Below are positions 52,343 through 61,117 of a stretch of DNA of 64,000 nucleotides, in pieces. A program made the position numbers and the translations under genes. The number at the start of each line of letters is the position of its first letter. Position 1 is the first letter of the stretch. A model generated the notes under the pieces. That model was given only the letters and a program-made list of their open reading frames with translations, was not told the DNA's origin and did not search any database. The DNA lies in the NCBI RefSeq assembly GCF_030915505.1, contig NZ_CP133265.1, positions 1 to 64,000 on the forward strand. The letters are read 5' to 3'. This DNA comes from Neobacillus sp. OS1-2 (GTDB taxonomy: Bacteria; Bacillota; Bacilli; Bacillales; Cytobacillaceae).

Positions 52343-52528
52343 TTAAATTTTAGGAAGCTCTCGTACTTCCTGCATCATTTCATTGCCACACATCGGGCAC
52401 ATTAAGTCATCTGCAACGAAATCCTTTCTCATCCAGCCTATACAGGAATTATCCATACAAGAATAGACTTCTGTTTCAACGAGTATGGTTTCAATTTCTT
52501 CATCTTTTGCTCTTCTGCCGTAAAAAAT
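52343..52528 (-). CDS. YdjO-like cold-inducible zinc-ribbon protein, possible ATT start
   Basis: A small zinc-ribbon protein with Cys residues in YSCMDNSCIGWMRKDF and LMCPMCGNEM, matching the cold-inducible YdjO family of Bacillus, which begin MxFYNKR- or MFY-like. Here the equivalent residues IFYGRR are encoded by ATT TTT TAC. A perfect AAAGGAGG lies 8 nt upstream of that ATT (52528), whereas the only ATG in frame (52561) is upstream of that site and would put it inside the gene. I therefore propose an ATT start (61 aa). If the ATG is used the product is 72 aa. Confidence 0.65.
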   Translation of the reverse strand: MFYGRRAKDEEIETILVETEVYSCMDNSCIGWMRKDFVADDLMCPMCGNEMMQEVRELPKI

Positions 52529-52616
52529 GGGAACCGCCTCCTTTATTTCTAGTATGTACAAAAAAAGGCATTTTCATTTCCACATATTTTTTTAACTTAG
52601 GGGGGTTGAGAAAACA

Positions 52617-52748
52617 ATGGCATTGAATCACAACCGATATACTAAAGCCGGTACAGATATCGAAGAAGTAAAGCGGCTAAACAGCCAATCTGGATTAAGC
52701 TATAATGAAGTAAAAAAATTGCTTGCAAAAAAACTTTCTACAAAATAA
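52617..52748 (+). CDS. Small hypothetical protein, 43 aa
   Basis: A 43-aa basic protein (MALNHNRYTKAGTDIEEVKR... SGLSYNEVKKLLAKK) with GGGGGG upstream of the ATG and a strong terminator directly after it. The AGTDIxEVKRLNxxSG pattern recalls gamma-type spore proteins, but there are no Gln/Asn-rich repeats, so I leave it unnamed. It lies between ydjO-like and mutS2-like genes. Confidence 0.7.
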   Translation: MALNHNRYTKAGTDIEEVKRLNSQSGLSYNEVKKLLAKKLSTK

Positions 52749-52753
52749 ACAGT

Positions 52754-52782
52754 AAAAACGGAGCCCAAGAGGCTCCGTTTTT
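52754..52782. terminator. Bidirectional terminator
   Basis: AAAAACGGAGCC pairs with GGCTCCGTTTTT. Confidence 0.92.
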
Positions 52783-52795
52783 ACTGTAATTAAGC

Positions 52796-54721
52796 TTATT
52801 GATTGTAATCAATCGTAATCGTTTCATCGTGTCTTTTTGAAAGAAGTTTACTCTTTTTTCTATTTTCTTTTGATTGAAAAATAATATCGAAATCATAATC
52901 ATCAGGATACAGCTCGCAAGCGGCTATATAGAGTGTAATCCTTTTATGATTAATTACGACCTTTTCTCCTTTTATTTGGACCATATAATTTCCATGCTGA
53001 TCGGGCCCTGAATAAATAATTCCAAACTCATTTGCCGGCGATATTTTCACGTTGTCACCTTGGTGAAAAAGTGTAACTTTCATTTCTACTTTTGTCGTTT
53101 TATTTCGATGTTGATATTTATTAATTATTACCTGTTTCTCTTGTTCCCTTAGTTTCCAACCATCGGTGCTATCGCGTGTATATTGCTTCTCTTCCTTGTA
53201 AGTAATTCGGTGTGCTCTTTCGATGATTTTAGGATGGACACCGAGCTTTAAGGCTATCGCAAATGCTTGGCTTTCTCCCCCTCTGCCAATGTGTAAGCGG
53301 TAGGTCGGGCTCAGTGTGGTTATATCAAATTCCATTGACCCATTAATAAAGCCCGGATGTGCTTCCGCAAACTCCTTAATCTCGCTATAATGTGTTGTTG
53401 CCAGAATGGTTGCTCCTTTTTCATAAAGTGTTTCTAAGATAGCTGTTGCAAGCCCCATTCCTTCTCCAGGATCTGTCCCTGATCCAAGTTCGTCTAATAA
53501 TGCTAATGTTCGATCATTCGTTTCTTTTAAAATTTCAATGATATTAACAATTCGAGAGCTAAAGGTACTTAAATTTTCGGTAATACTTTGTCCATCGCCT
53601 ATATCCACTAAAATTCGTTCAAAAATGCCAAGGCTACTTTCTGCTGATGCTGGGATATGCAATCCGCATTGTACCATAAGGGTTAAGAGGCCAATGGTTT
53701 TGATGGTGACTGTTTTTCCGCCGGTATTTGGTCCTGTTATCACTAAGGCACGCTGTTCCTTTTCCAGCTTTACAGACAAAGGTACTGCTTTTTCACCAAG
53801 AAGGGGATGCCTCGCTTCCATTAAATCGAATTCACCGGATTCATTGATCTTTACCCTATTGCCACTAATTGACCTACTATACTTGGCTTTGGCAAATAAG
53901 AAATCATAATGAACCATGGTTTCAATCGCAAACCGAATATGTTGTTCCTTTTCTTCGACAAGCCCTGTTAAATAGGTAAGCACCTTTTGCACCTCGACCT
54001 CCTCGTCTGCAAACAGCCATGATAGTTGGTCCTGATATACTGAAATTTCTTCGGGCTCGATAAAAAGAGTTGAACCTGAGGCAGAAGTATCTAACACTGT
54101 TCCTTTTATTTTGTTTCGATATTCCTTTTTAATCGGAATGACATATCTTCCATTTCTTTGACTTACAACCTGCTCCTGTAAATAGGATTTATACTTATTC
54201 GATTTCGTCAACTGCAGTGTTTTTTCTTTTAGCCGTTCCTCTTGAATCGCGATTTGTTTCCTTATTTTTATTAATTCCTTGCTTGCATAATCATCGACAC
54301 GACCATTGCGGATACAACGAATGATTTCATTTGCAAGTTCGGGTAATTCATCAATGCCCTTGACATACGAAGACACACGTGGTGCATAAAATTCCTTATC
54401 CTTCATATATCTTCGCATTTTTCCGCAGCAATCCAAGAAATCCGATAGTTTTGCCAATTGATCAGCCCTAAGCGCTACTCCTTTATTCATGTTATTTAGC
54501 AGGTGTTCCATCCCGTCTAACCCATGAACAGGGACGCTGGCACTCTTTTTCAAAATCCCAACTGCTTCAGACACCTCTTCAAGCCATGCTTCAATCTGCT
54601 TCATATTCGTTGATGGGGTAATCGAGCTGATTTTCTCTTTCCCTTCTTTTGTTAATGCAAAAGTAGCCATTATTTCAGAAATTTTATTAAAGTCCAATGT
54701 TTTAATAGTATGTTGATTCAT
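52796..54721 (-). CDS. MutS2-like ATPase lacking the Smr nuclease domain
   Basis: A 641-aa MutS2-family protein. It has the N-terminal lever region (TLDFNKISEIM...), the ABC-type ATPase with Walker A TGPNTGGKTV (about residue 333), Walker B and signature TLALLDELGSGTDPGEG and STFSSRIVNI, and the H-loop ATTHYSEIKEFA, then a coiled helix and a KOW-like barrel (GDNVKISPANEFGIIYSG). The C-terminal Smr endonuclease of canonical MutS2 (785 aa) is absent; the tail is just basic. It is likely a paralog acting in ribosome rescue or recombination control without nuclease activity. The gene follows leader hairpins. Confidence 0.85.
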   Translation of the reverse strand: MNQHTIKTLDFNKISEIMATFALTKEGKEKISSITPSTNMKQIEAWLEEVSEAVGILKKSASVPVHGLDGMEHLLNNMNKGVALRADQLAKLSDFLDCCGKMRRYMKDKEFYAPRVSSYVKGIDELPELANEIIRCIRNGRVDDYASKELIKIRKQIAIQEERLKEKTLQLTKSNKYKSYLQEQVVSQRNGRYVIPIKKEYRNKIKGTVLDTSASGSTLFIEPEEISVYQDQLSWLFADEEVEVQKVLTYLTGLVEEKEQHIRFAIETMVHYDFLFAKAKYSRSISGNRVKINESGEFDLMEARHPLLGEKAVPLSVKLEKEQRALVITGPNTGGKTVTIKTIGLLTLMVQCGLHIPASAESSLGIFERILVDIGDGQSITENLSTFSSRIVNIIEILKETNDRTLALLDELGSGTDPGEGMGLATAILETLYEKGATILATTHYSEIKEFAEAHPGFINGSMEFDITTLSPTYRLHIGRGGESQAFAIALKLGVHPKIIERAHRITYKEEKQYTRDSTDGWKLREQEKQVIINKYQHRNKTTKVEMKVTLFHQGDNVKISPANEFGIIYSGPDQHGNYMVQIKGEKVVINHKRITLYIAACELYPDDYDFDIIFQSKENRKKSKLLSKRHDETITIDYNQ

Positions 54722-54741
54722 TTTTTAGCCTCCTAAATAAT

Positions 54742-54779
54742 ATAAAAATAGCCGCAATGAACAATGTCATTGCGGCTAA
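54742..54779 (-). terminator. Terminator-like hairpin in the mutS2-like leader
   Basis: TAGCCGCAATGA pairs with TCATTGCGGCTA and is followed on the minus strand by TTTTTATATT, only 20-30 nt before the start codon. Its position inside the leader suggests attenuation or a terminator for an upstream transcript. Confidence 0.65.
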
Positions 54780-54825
54780 AAATGATGAGCAGGGATTTCC
54801 ACTCATTCTCATACAAATATTTATC

Positions 54826-54858
54826 CAAAATAAAAACTGTCTACACGAGTGTACACAG
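54826..54858 (-). terminator. Second terminator-like hairpin upstream of mutS2-like gene
   Basis: CTGTGTACAC pairs with GTGTAGACAG (9 of 10), followed by TTTTTATTTT on the minus strand. Confidence 0.55.
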
Positions 54859-54879
54859 CTACATTGGAGAAAGATGTAT

Positions 54880-55015
54880 GCTTATGCGTGCCACATTGTT
54901 CTTAACTTTCATTCCATAGCTAAATAAACCCTGCATTCCGTTAAAATGAAATGGGGGATGCCAAGAATGAAACGATCCAATTGTTTGGATTAGTTAAGAA
55001 CGACACCTAACATAA
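54880..55015. repeat. Inverted-repeat element of unknown nature
   Basis: GTTCTTAACT (54898-54907) and AGTTAAGAAC (54992-55001) are perfect 10-bp inverted arms about 84 bp apart, with flanking partial complementarity (GTGCCAC against GTGTC-type sequence) that extends the stem outward. It contains no open frame of note. It could be a structured RNA or the ends of a deleted mobile element. Confidence 0.45.
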
Positions 55016-55032
55016 AACATACTCCCTTAGTA

Positions 55033-55070
55033 GAAAAGCGTAAGCGCCCCTAGGCGCTGAAGCTAGACAC
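55033..55070. repeat. Dispersed intergenic repeat, shortest copy
   Basis: AGAAAAGCGTAAGCGCC, then CTAGGCGCTGAAGCTAGACAC; same family as 7261-7411. Confidence 0.65.
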
Positions 55071-55141
55071 ATATAATAAATTTAGATTCATATTTAGAAT
55101 ATGGCAATTAGAAACATTTGTCAACTGGCCATCAAACTATT

Positions 55142-55819
55142 TTATACAATAAAACCAATAATAATCGGAATGATAAACGAGGTTAACACAGCTGCAATTC
55201 CCATCGCTGCACCTGCTACAGCACCTTGGACCTCCCCTTCTTTAACCGCCTCGGCAGTACCGATACCATGTGCAATCGTTCCAATCGAAAGCCCCCTTGC
55301 AAATGGATGATTGATCTTACACACGCTCAAAAGTTTGGCCCCAAACATTGCGCCGATCATTCCCGTAATGATGACATATGCAGCAATTAGTGAGATATTT
55401 CCATGAATGATTTTTCCTATTTCCGTAGCAACCGGTACCGTAACTGATTTAACCGTGAAGGCACGGATGAACATCTCAGAAAGGTTCATCCACTTGGCTA
55501 ATATTATGGCAGATGTAATGGTGGTAACAATTCCAATTGACAACCCTACCAAAGCTGCCCAGAAGTATTTTTTGAACATGTTACGATTTTTATAGATGGG
55601 AACCGCGAGAGCAACGGTTGCCGGGCCCAGTAAATAGGTCATGATCATTTTTGCCGGCCTATATTCATCAAAAGAAATATTTGAAACCACTAATAAAAAA
55701 ATAATGATCAATGTACTTAAAAATACGGGACTAGTTAATGGCGAAGAATATTTTTTTCCTAAGAAACGAGTAAATAAATACGCAGAAACGGTTAGGAGAA
55801 TACTATAGAGCGTGATCAT
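55142..55819 (-). CDS. lrgB: LrgB/CidB family protein
   Basis: A polytopic membrane protein of about 225 aa from the LrgB/CidB/YohK family (antiholin/export partner, linked to murein hydrolase control and pyruvate or glycolate transport). The family motif is intact: SVTVPVATEIGKIIHG and GLSIGTIAHGIGTAEAV. I start it at ATG 55819 (MITLYSILL), which overlaps the end of lrgA by 17 nt; an in-frame start at 55843 is possible. It is the second gene of an lrgAB-type operon. Confidence 0.88.
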   Translation of the reverse strand: MITLYSILLTVSAYLFTRFLGKKYSSPLTSPVFLSTLIIIFLLVVSNISFDEYRPAKMIMTYLLGPATVALAVPIYKNRNMFKKYFWAALVGLSIGIVTTITSAIILAKWMNLSEMFIRAFTVKSVTVPVATEIGKIIHGNISLIAAYVIITGMIGAMFGAKLLSVCKINHPFARGLSIGTIAHGIGTAEAVKEGEVQGAVAGAAMGIAAVLTSFIIPIIIGFIV

Positions 55820-56207
55820 GATAGGTGACTTTTTCCTTCTCATTTTTCACAATAACGGTTTGGGTTACTTTCCCGGCAGATAACAAACCGATAAAAGCGC
55901 TAAAAATTAGAATAACCAAAAGCAACAAACCTTTCGCAGCAAAAATATCTCCTAGTGTCATGAGTCCAACTGAAATCGGTATAAAAAAGAAACCTAGATG
56001 TTTTAACAGCCAAGCGGATACCCATTCAATTTGTTCTAACTTAATGACACCAAGCCAAAGTAAAACGAATAAAAAAACAATGCCAATAACATTTCCGGGA
56101 ATCGGCAAATGGAAGAACCGGACTACCCAATTCCCAAGCTGATAGATTACGACCAAAATAACCAATTGCATCGTAAATTTCCAAACCCTTTTCATCTTCC
56201 CTAACAC
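55803..56207 (-). CDS. lrgA: LrgA/CidA holin-like protein
   Basis: A 134-aa membrane protein with four helices and the CidA/LrgA core HLPIPGNVIGIVFLFVLLW and LGFFFIPISVGLMTLGD. It is the holin-like partner of LrgB, which overlaps its 3' end. The start is either GTG 56207 (after GAGGAAG) or ATG 56195. In B. subtilis such pairs (ysbAB, ywbHG) respond to pyruvate or acetate through LytST-type regulators; none is encoded nearby. Confidence 0.87.
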   Translation of the reverse strand: MLGKMKRVWKFTMQLVILVVIYQLGNWVVRFFHLPIPGNVIGIVFLFVLLWLGVIKLEQIEWVSAWLLKHLGFFFIPISVGLMTLGDIFAAKGLLLLVILIFSAFIGLLSAGKVTQTVIVKNEKEKVTYHDHAL

Positions 56208-56357
56208 CTATCTTCCTCAAAAAATCTGATTTTTCAAAAATCACTAATAATAATCCAGTATAAATGAATAATCATCTTGGCGCATCCACTTTTGTTCACA
56301 AAATATCCATTTCTTTTTGCGGAAAACTTCTTTATCTTAATTGTAGGAGGGTTTGTG

Positions 56358-56960
56358 ATGAAAAAAATCTATCTAATTTGCAGTCTTGCTGTATTCCTGG
56401 GCATTGCAGGAGGAATCTCTTTTTTTCTTATTCGGGATGCAAATGCGGCAATTCCGGCAGATGTCTCATTGATTAACCAAAATGGGGATCCCTATCAATT
56501 TGGCAAAGATAAGACAAAATTAAAGCTAATTGAATTTATCTATACTCATTGTCCTGATGTTTGTCCTACCACCACCCAAAAAATGGTTAAATTAAAAAAC
56601 GATTTAGTTGAAAAAGGGGTTTATGGTAAGACTATCGAATTTGTCACCATCACCATTGATCCCTATCGCGACACCCCTGAAACCTTACAAGGATATAAAG
56701 AAGGGTTTGGCATAAAAGATGATAAAAATTGGGTATTCTTAACCGGGGAAAAGCAAAACATGAAAAAGGCACAAAAGGAAGTAAGGAAAGTGACGGATGC
56801 CCTGCAATTTCAATACAAGGATCCAGGGAACGGGCAATTTATCCACTCAACCTTCACCTATTTGGTAGATGAAAACAACAAATTTATTGCAAAGTTTCCA
56901 ATGGGGGAAGAATTTAAAGAAAAAGCGGTGTACGATAAGATTATTGATAATATAAAGTAA
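56358..56960 (+). CDS. SCO1/SenC family copper chaperone
   Basis: A thioredoxin-fold protein that delivers copper to the CuA site of cytochrome oxidase. The 200-aa product has an N-terminal membrane anchor (residues 4-24) and an outward domain with the copper ligands CPDVCP (CxxxC, about 73-77) and the downstream His in FIHSTFTYLV (about 163). I start it at ATG 56358, 7 nt after GGAGG; the longer frame from 56277 has no site. It is unlinked to the CuA oxidase at 28935-30939, but a functional partnership is plausible. Confidence 0.9.
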   Translation: MKKIYLICSLAVFLGIAGGISFFLIRDANAAIPADVSLINQNGDPYQFGKDKTKLKLIEFIYTHCPDVCPTTTQKMVKLKNDLVEKGVYGKTIEFVTITIDPYRDTPETLQGYKEGFGIKDDKNWVFLTGEKQNMKKAQKEVRKVTDALQFQYKDPGNGQFIHSTFTYLVDENNKFIAKFPMGEEFKEKAVYDKIIDNIK

Positions 56961-56974
56961 ATGCTGAAGCATAA

Positions 56975-57010
56975 AAAAAGCGGTTAGCCCTCTTGGATTA
57001 ATCGCTTTTT
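56975..57010. terminator. Bidirectional terminator after the sco gene
   Basis: AAAAAGCGGTTA pairs with TAATCGCTTTTT (one G-U). Confidence 0.8.
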
Positions 57011-57027
57011 ATCACCTATTTTTCTCA

Positions 57028-57162
57028 TTAGTTCACGGATGAAGGATATTTTTTCAGTTGCTGCATTGATAAAAGGTAATTGGACTTTGGTTTGGTTAGA
57101 CTCGCTTTTATACCAGCTTTTTTTAACTTGTTTACGAGTTCAGTAAGCTGTTTTTTTGCCAT
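57028..57162 (-). CDS. Small basic hypothetical protein, 44 aa
   Basis: A 44-aa lysine-rich protein (MAKKQLTELVNKLKKAGIKA... QQLKKYPSSVN) starting at 57162 with AGAGGGTG upstream. It ends next to the terminator at 56975-57010, which serves both strands. I do not know a family. Its amphipathic helix and charge suggest nucleic-acid or membrane binding, but that is only a guess. Confidence 0.65.
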   Translation of the reverse strand: MAKKQLTELVNKLKKAGIKASLTKPKSNYLLSMQQLKKYPSSVN

Positions 57163-57311
57163 ACTTTTCACCCTCTTTAAAACATCTTAGGTCAATTCTA
57201 CAACAAATATATGAATAAAGTGTGAATATGGGAAAATATTTTTAGAAAAATTTTCTTGAGCCTTCCACACTACTTGAAAAAATTCGCTCTTCTCCTATTT
57301 TAATGGTATAA

Positions 57312-58967
<1,656 letters not shown>

Positions 58968-58974
58968 TCATATT

Positions 58975-59019
58975 AAGGATGTCTCAGGTGCGATTAAGTC
59001 ACCCCGGACATCCTTTTCC
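58975..59019 (+). terminator. Terminator of ykpA
   Basis: AAGGATGTC pairs with GGACATCCTT around a loop of about 24 nt, with TTTCC after it. Confidence 0.75.
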
Positions 59020-59026
59020 TTTTCTA

Positions 59027-59164
59027 CTATCTCTTTTGTTTTTTTCTTGAAGATGGTTCTTCTCGTGATCCTGTTTCAGTCATGGTTGTTCCTTGACCCT
59101 CTACTTGCGGCGAACTAAGCCCAATTGTGGATGGATCAGCTTTTCGTTTACTACGTTTTCCCAT
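59027..59164 (-). CDS. YuzL-like small basic protein, 45 aa
   Basis: A 45-aa hydrophilic, basic protein starting MGKRSKRKADPSTIGLSSPQVEG and ending RKKQKR, similar in pattern to the short YuzL family of Bacillus (conserved DPSxxGxSxxxVxG). GGGGAGGTG lies 7 nt before the ATG. Low complexity and spore-SASP-like composition suggest sporulation, without proof. Confidence 0.7.
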   Translation of the reverse strand: MGKRSKRKADPSTIGLSSPQVEGQGTTMTETGSREEPSSRKKQKR

Positions 59165-59264
59165 TTGATACACCTCCCCTACTATCTTTCGGAAAATTAA
59201 TGGTTGCTATACCGAATATTTACCGTAATCTTTGGCATGATAATTTATTGAGGAGGTGTTTTGT

Positions 59265-59507
59265 ATGGCAAAAGTTGGAGTAGAACAATCGCTTACAAAT
59301 ATTCAACAAGCACTTAGGGAAAAAGGTCATGATGTGATTGAGCTGAAGCAGGAGTCAGATGCACAAAATTGTGACTGTTGTGTTGTTACTGGCCTTGATT
59401 CAAACGTAATGGGTATGCAGGATACCTATACAAAAGGCTCTGTCATCGATGCAAATGGAATGTCAGCTGATGAAGTATGCCAGCAGGTCGAAAGCAGGCT
59501 GCAATAA
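59265..59507 (+). CDS. ykuS: YkuS family protein (UPF0180)
   Basis: An 80-aa protein of the YkuS family: [37 protein letters not shown] and [14 protein letters not shown] are family-diagnostic, including the Cys-x-Cys-Cys motif. Its function is unknown; it is conserved in sporeformers. I start it at ATG 59265 with GAGGAGGTG upstream. A dispersed repeat begins right after the stop. Confidence 0.92.
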   Translation: MAKVGVEQSLTNIQQALREKGHDVIELKQESDAQNCDCCVVTGLDSNVMGMQDTYTKGSVIDANGMSADEVCQQVESRLQ

Positions 59508-59508
59508 T

Positions 59509-59551
59509 AAAAGCGTAAGGCGCCTGGTTATCGGCGTATGAAGCTAGACAA
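59509..59551. repeat. Dispersed intergenic repeat copy
   Basis: AAAAGCGTAAGGCGCCTGG, then TATCGGCGTATGAAGCTAGACAA; related to 7261-7411, 36553-36604 and 55033-55070. Confidence 0.68.
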
Positions 59552-59572
59552 TATTCAAAGCAATTTAACATT

Positions 59573-59603
59573 TAAAGGACTAAAGGATTCCACTTTAGTC
59601 TTT
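59573..59603. terminator. Terminator of the gerPC-like gene
   Basis: AAAGGACTAAAG pairs with CTTTAGTCTTT. Confidence 0.75.
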
Positions 59604-60013
59604 TATTGATTCTCCTTTTTCGCATGAATATTGACCTTAGGACCCCTTTCTTTAGAGGTTGATTTCATTTTTTCATTCCGCACCTCTTCTATTTTATCTT
59701 CTTCATCAAGCTTGGGGGTAAATTCACTCCCATATGTCGCCCCTATATTTAATTTCCCTTTTAATTCTTTAATTCCAAGCTGACCAAAATTGTTATTTAG
59801 TTCATACTTATCTAAAATGATTTTTTCTATATTTATTTTTTCAATGATGATTGGCGGTTCTGGTGGCTTGTAATCCTTAACCTTTTGTTCCTGGAAGTCG
59901 TGCAGCGTTTTTTTTAACTCTTCGATATTACTTTCTAAGGAAAGTAACTTTTTCTTTAATTCCTTTTCTCCATCATTTTTACTGAATAATAGGAATACAT
60001 CTCTAAGTGACAT
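59603..60013 (-). CDS. GerPC-like spore germination protein
   Basis: A 136-aa protein with an N-terminal coiled coil (residues about 15-45, LKKKLLSLESNIEELKKTL) and the GerPC core ELNNNFGQLGIKELKGKLNIGATYG. GerP proteins sit in the inner coat and let germinants through. It is shorter than classical GerPC (about 200 aa) and lies outside any gerPA-F operon, so it is a GerPC paralog. The ATG at 60013 follows AAGGGAG; a GTG at 60019 is also in frame. Confidence 0.8.
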   Translation of the reverse strand: MSLRDVFLLFSKNDGEKELKKKLLSLESNIEELKKTLHDFQEQKVKDYKPPEPPIIIEKINIEKIILDKYELNNNFGQLGIKELKGKLNIGATYGSEFTPKLDEEDKIEEVRNEKMKSTSKERGPKVNIHAKKENQ

Positions 60014-60137
60014 GCTCACAAACTCCCTTATTTTATACCTTACTTACATTTATATAGAGAAAACAGCTAAACATGTCCAATCATGAAATAATCGAACATA
60101 AATGTTCGATCGTCAAAGATCTCAGGGCAAAATCAGT

Positions 60138-60626
60138 TTAGTCGATAGGAATAATTTCTCCTTTTTCAACTGTTCGTTGATAACTAACGAAAAGGATACC
60201 GTTCCAAAACTTTGCATTTAATTGATTGGGACTAACAGAATCCGGTAAGGTGATTTGTCTTTGGAATTCTCCATAAAATCTTTCTGAATAGGTTAAATTT
60301 AATTGCGGATGGATTGGTAATGCCTTTCCTTTGACGGTGAGGATTGTGCCGTTTAGCCCTAATTCCAGGTTTTCCTTCATAACTCCGGGAACTTCAATCA
60401 TAACCACCACCTCATTCTCATTCTCTAATACATCAATGACCGGGAATGTACGCGTGGTTTTCTCCTCACGACCAGATGGTCCGTTCGTATTGGCAGACGG
60501 CTGGGTGAATTGTTGTTCGTTCATAAATTGCTTTGCGAAATCTTGGTCAAATATATTATTCCAGAAGTCTCCCCCATGCATATTCTTGGCAATGTCCATC
60601 CATTGTTTTAATTTATCCATCTCCAT
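60138..60626 (-). CDS. Hsp20/alpha-crystallin family protein
   Basis: A 162-aa small heat-shock-type protein. The alpha-crystallin domain spans about 60-160 (FPVIDVLENENEVVVMIEVPGV; FQRQITLPDSVSPNQLNAKFWNGILFV), with the usual ALPxSVxxxxxxAxxxNGxL strand. The N-terminal 55 residues are Gln/Asn-rich, like the spore-coat Hsp20 proteins CotM/CotP, and with germination genes on both sides a spore role is likely. The start at ATG 60626 has AAAGGGGTG upstream. Confidence 0.83.
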   Translation of the reverse strand: MEMDKLKQWMDIAKNMHGGDFWNNIFDQDFAKQFMNEQQFTQPSANTNGPSGREEKTTRTFPVIDVLENENEVVVMIEVPGVMKENLELGLNGTILTVKGKALPIHPQLNLTYSERFYGEFQRQITLPDSVSPNQLNAKFWNGILFVSYQRTVEKGEIIPID

Positions 60627-60804
60627 CAATCCACACCCCTTTCTTTCCTCTTAAATATGTGTGGAGTAAAAAAGGAAATTAATATTTATCGCTCCTACTT
60701 CCATCTTACTAATCTTATTCGAAATTTAATCCAACTATTATGCCTGTTTCATAAACATTAAAAAATCGCATATAGTTATTAGCAAGGAAAAAGGAGGAGA
60801 TTTG

Positions 60805-61065
60805 ATGCCAGTACCGATTCCATATATAAATATAAATATATTTATGATTAAAATTAATTCCTTTGAAAATGCATCTGCCGTAAATATTGGGCAGAATCTA
60901 TTAGCTGAATGGCATAATTCAGATAAAAAAAATCAGGGCTACGGGCAAAACTTTGGTGACAAAAGTGACTTTATAGGTACGAGAAGCTTTGTCGATGATA
61001 AAGACCAAATCGACTCTCCCTCCTCCTTCGACTCCCGACCAATGACAGTCGATAGGCAAACCTAA
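60805..61065 (+). CDS. GerPA/GerPF-like spore germination protein
   Basis: An 86-aa protein with the GerPA/PF pattern IKINSFENASAVNIGQNLL followed by a polar GQNFGD region, preceded by a run of isoleucine/asparagine (INININI-like). These small proteins form part of the coat permeability apparatus. GGAGGAG precedes ATG 60805; TTG at 60802 is less likely. It carries its own strong terminator and is a stand-alone homologue, not in a gerP operon. Confidence 0.75.
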   Translation: MPVPIPYININIFMIKINSFENASAVNIGQNLLAEWHNSDKKNQGYGQNFGDKSDFIGTRSFVDDKDQIDSPSSFDSRPMTVDRQT

Positions 61066-61067
61066 AA

Positions 61068-61108
61068 AAATAGGCCATGGAAAGGAGTTTCTTTCCATGG
61101 CCTATTTC
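61068..61108. terminator. Bidirectional terminator
   Basis: AAATAGGCCATGGAAA pairs with TTTCCATGGCCTATTT. Confidence 0.92.
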
Positions 61109-61117
61109 ATATAAGAA

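Noticed and set aside
53538-53909. 123-codon frame antisense to the mutS2-like gene
   Set aside because: Shadow frame without ribosome-binding site or motif.
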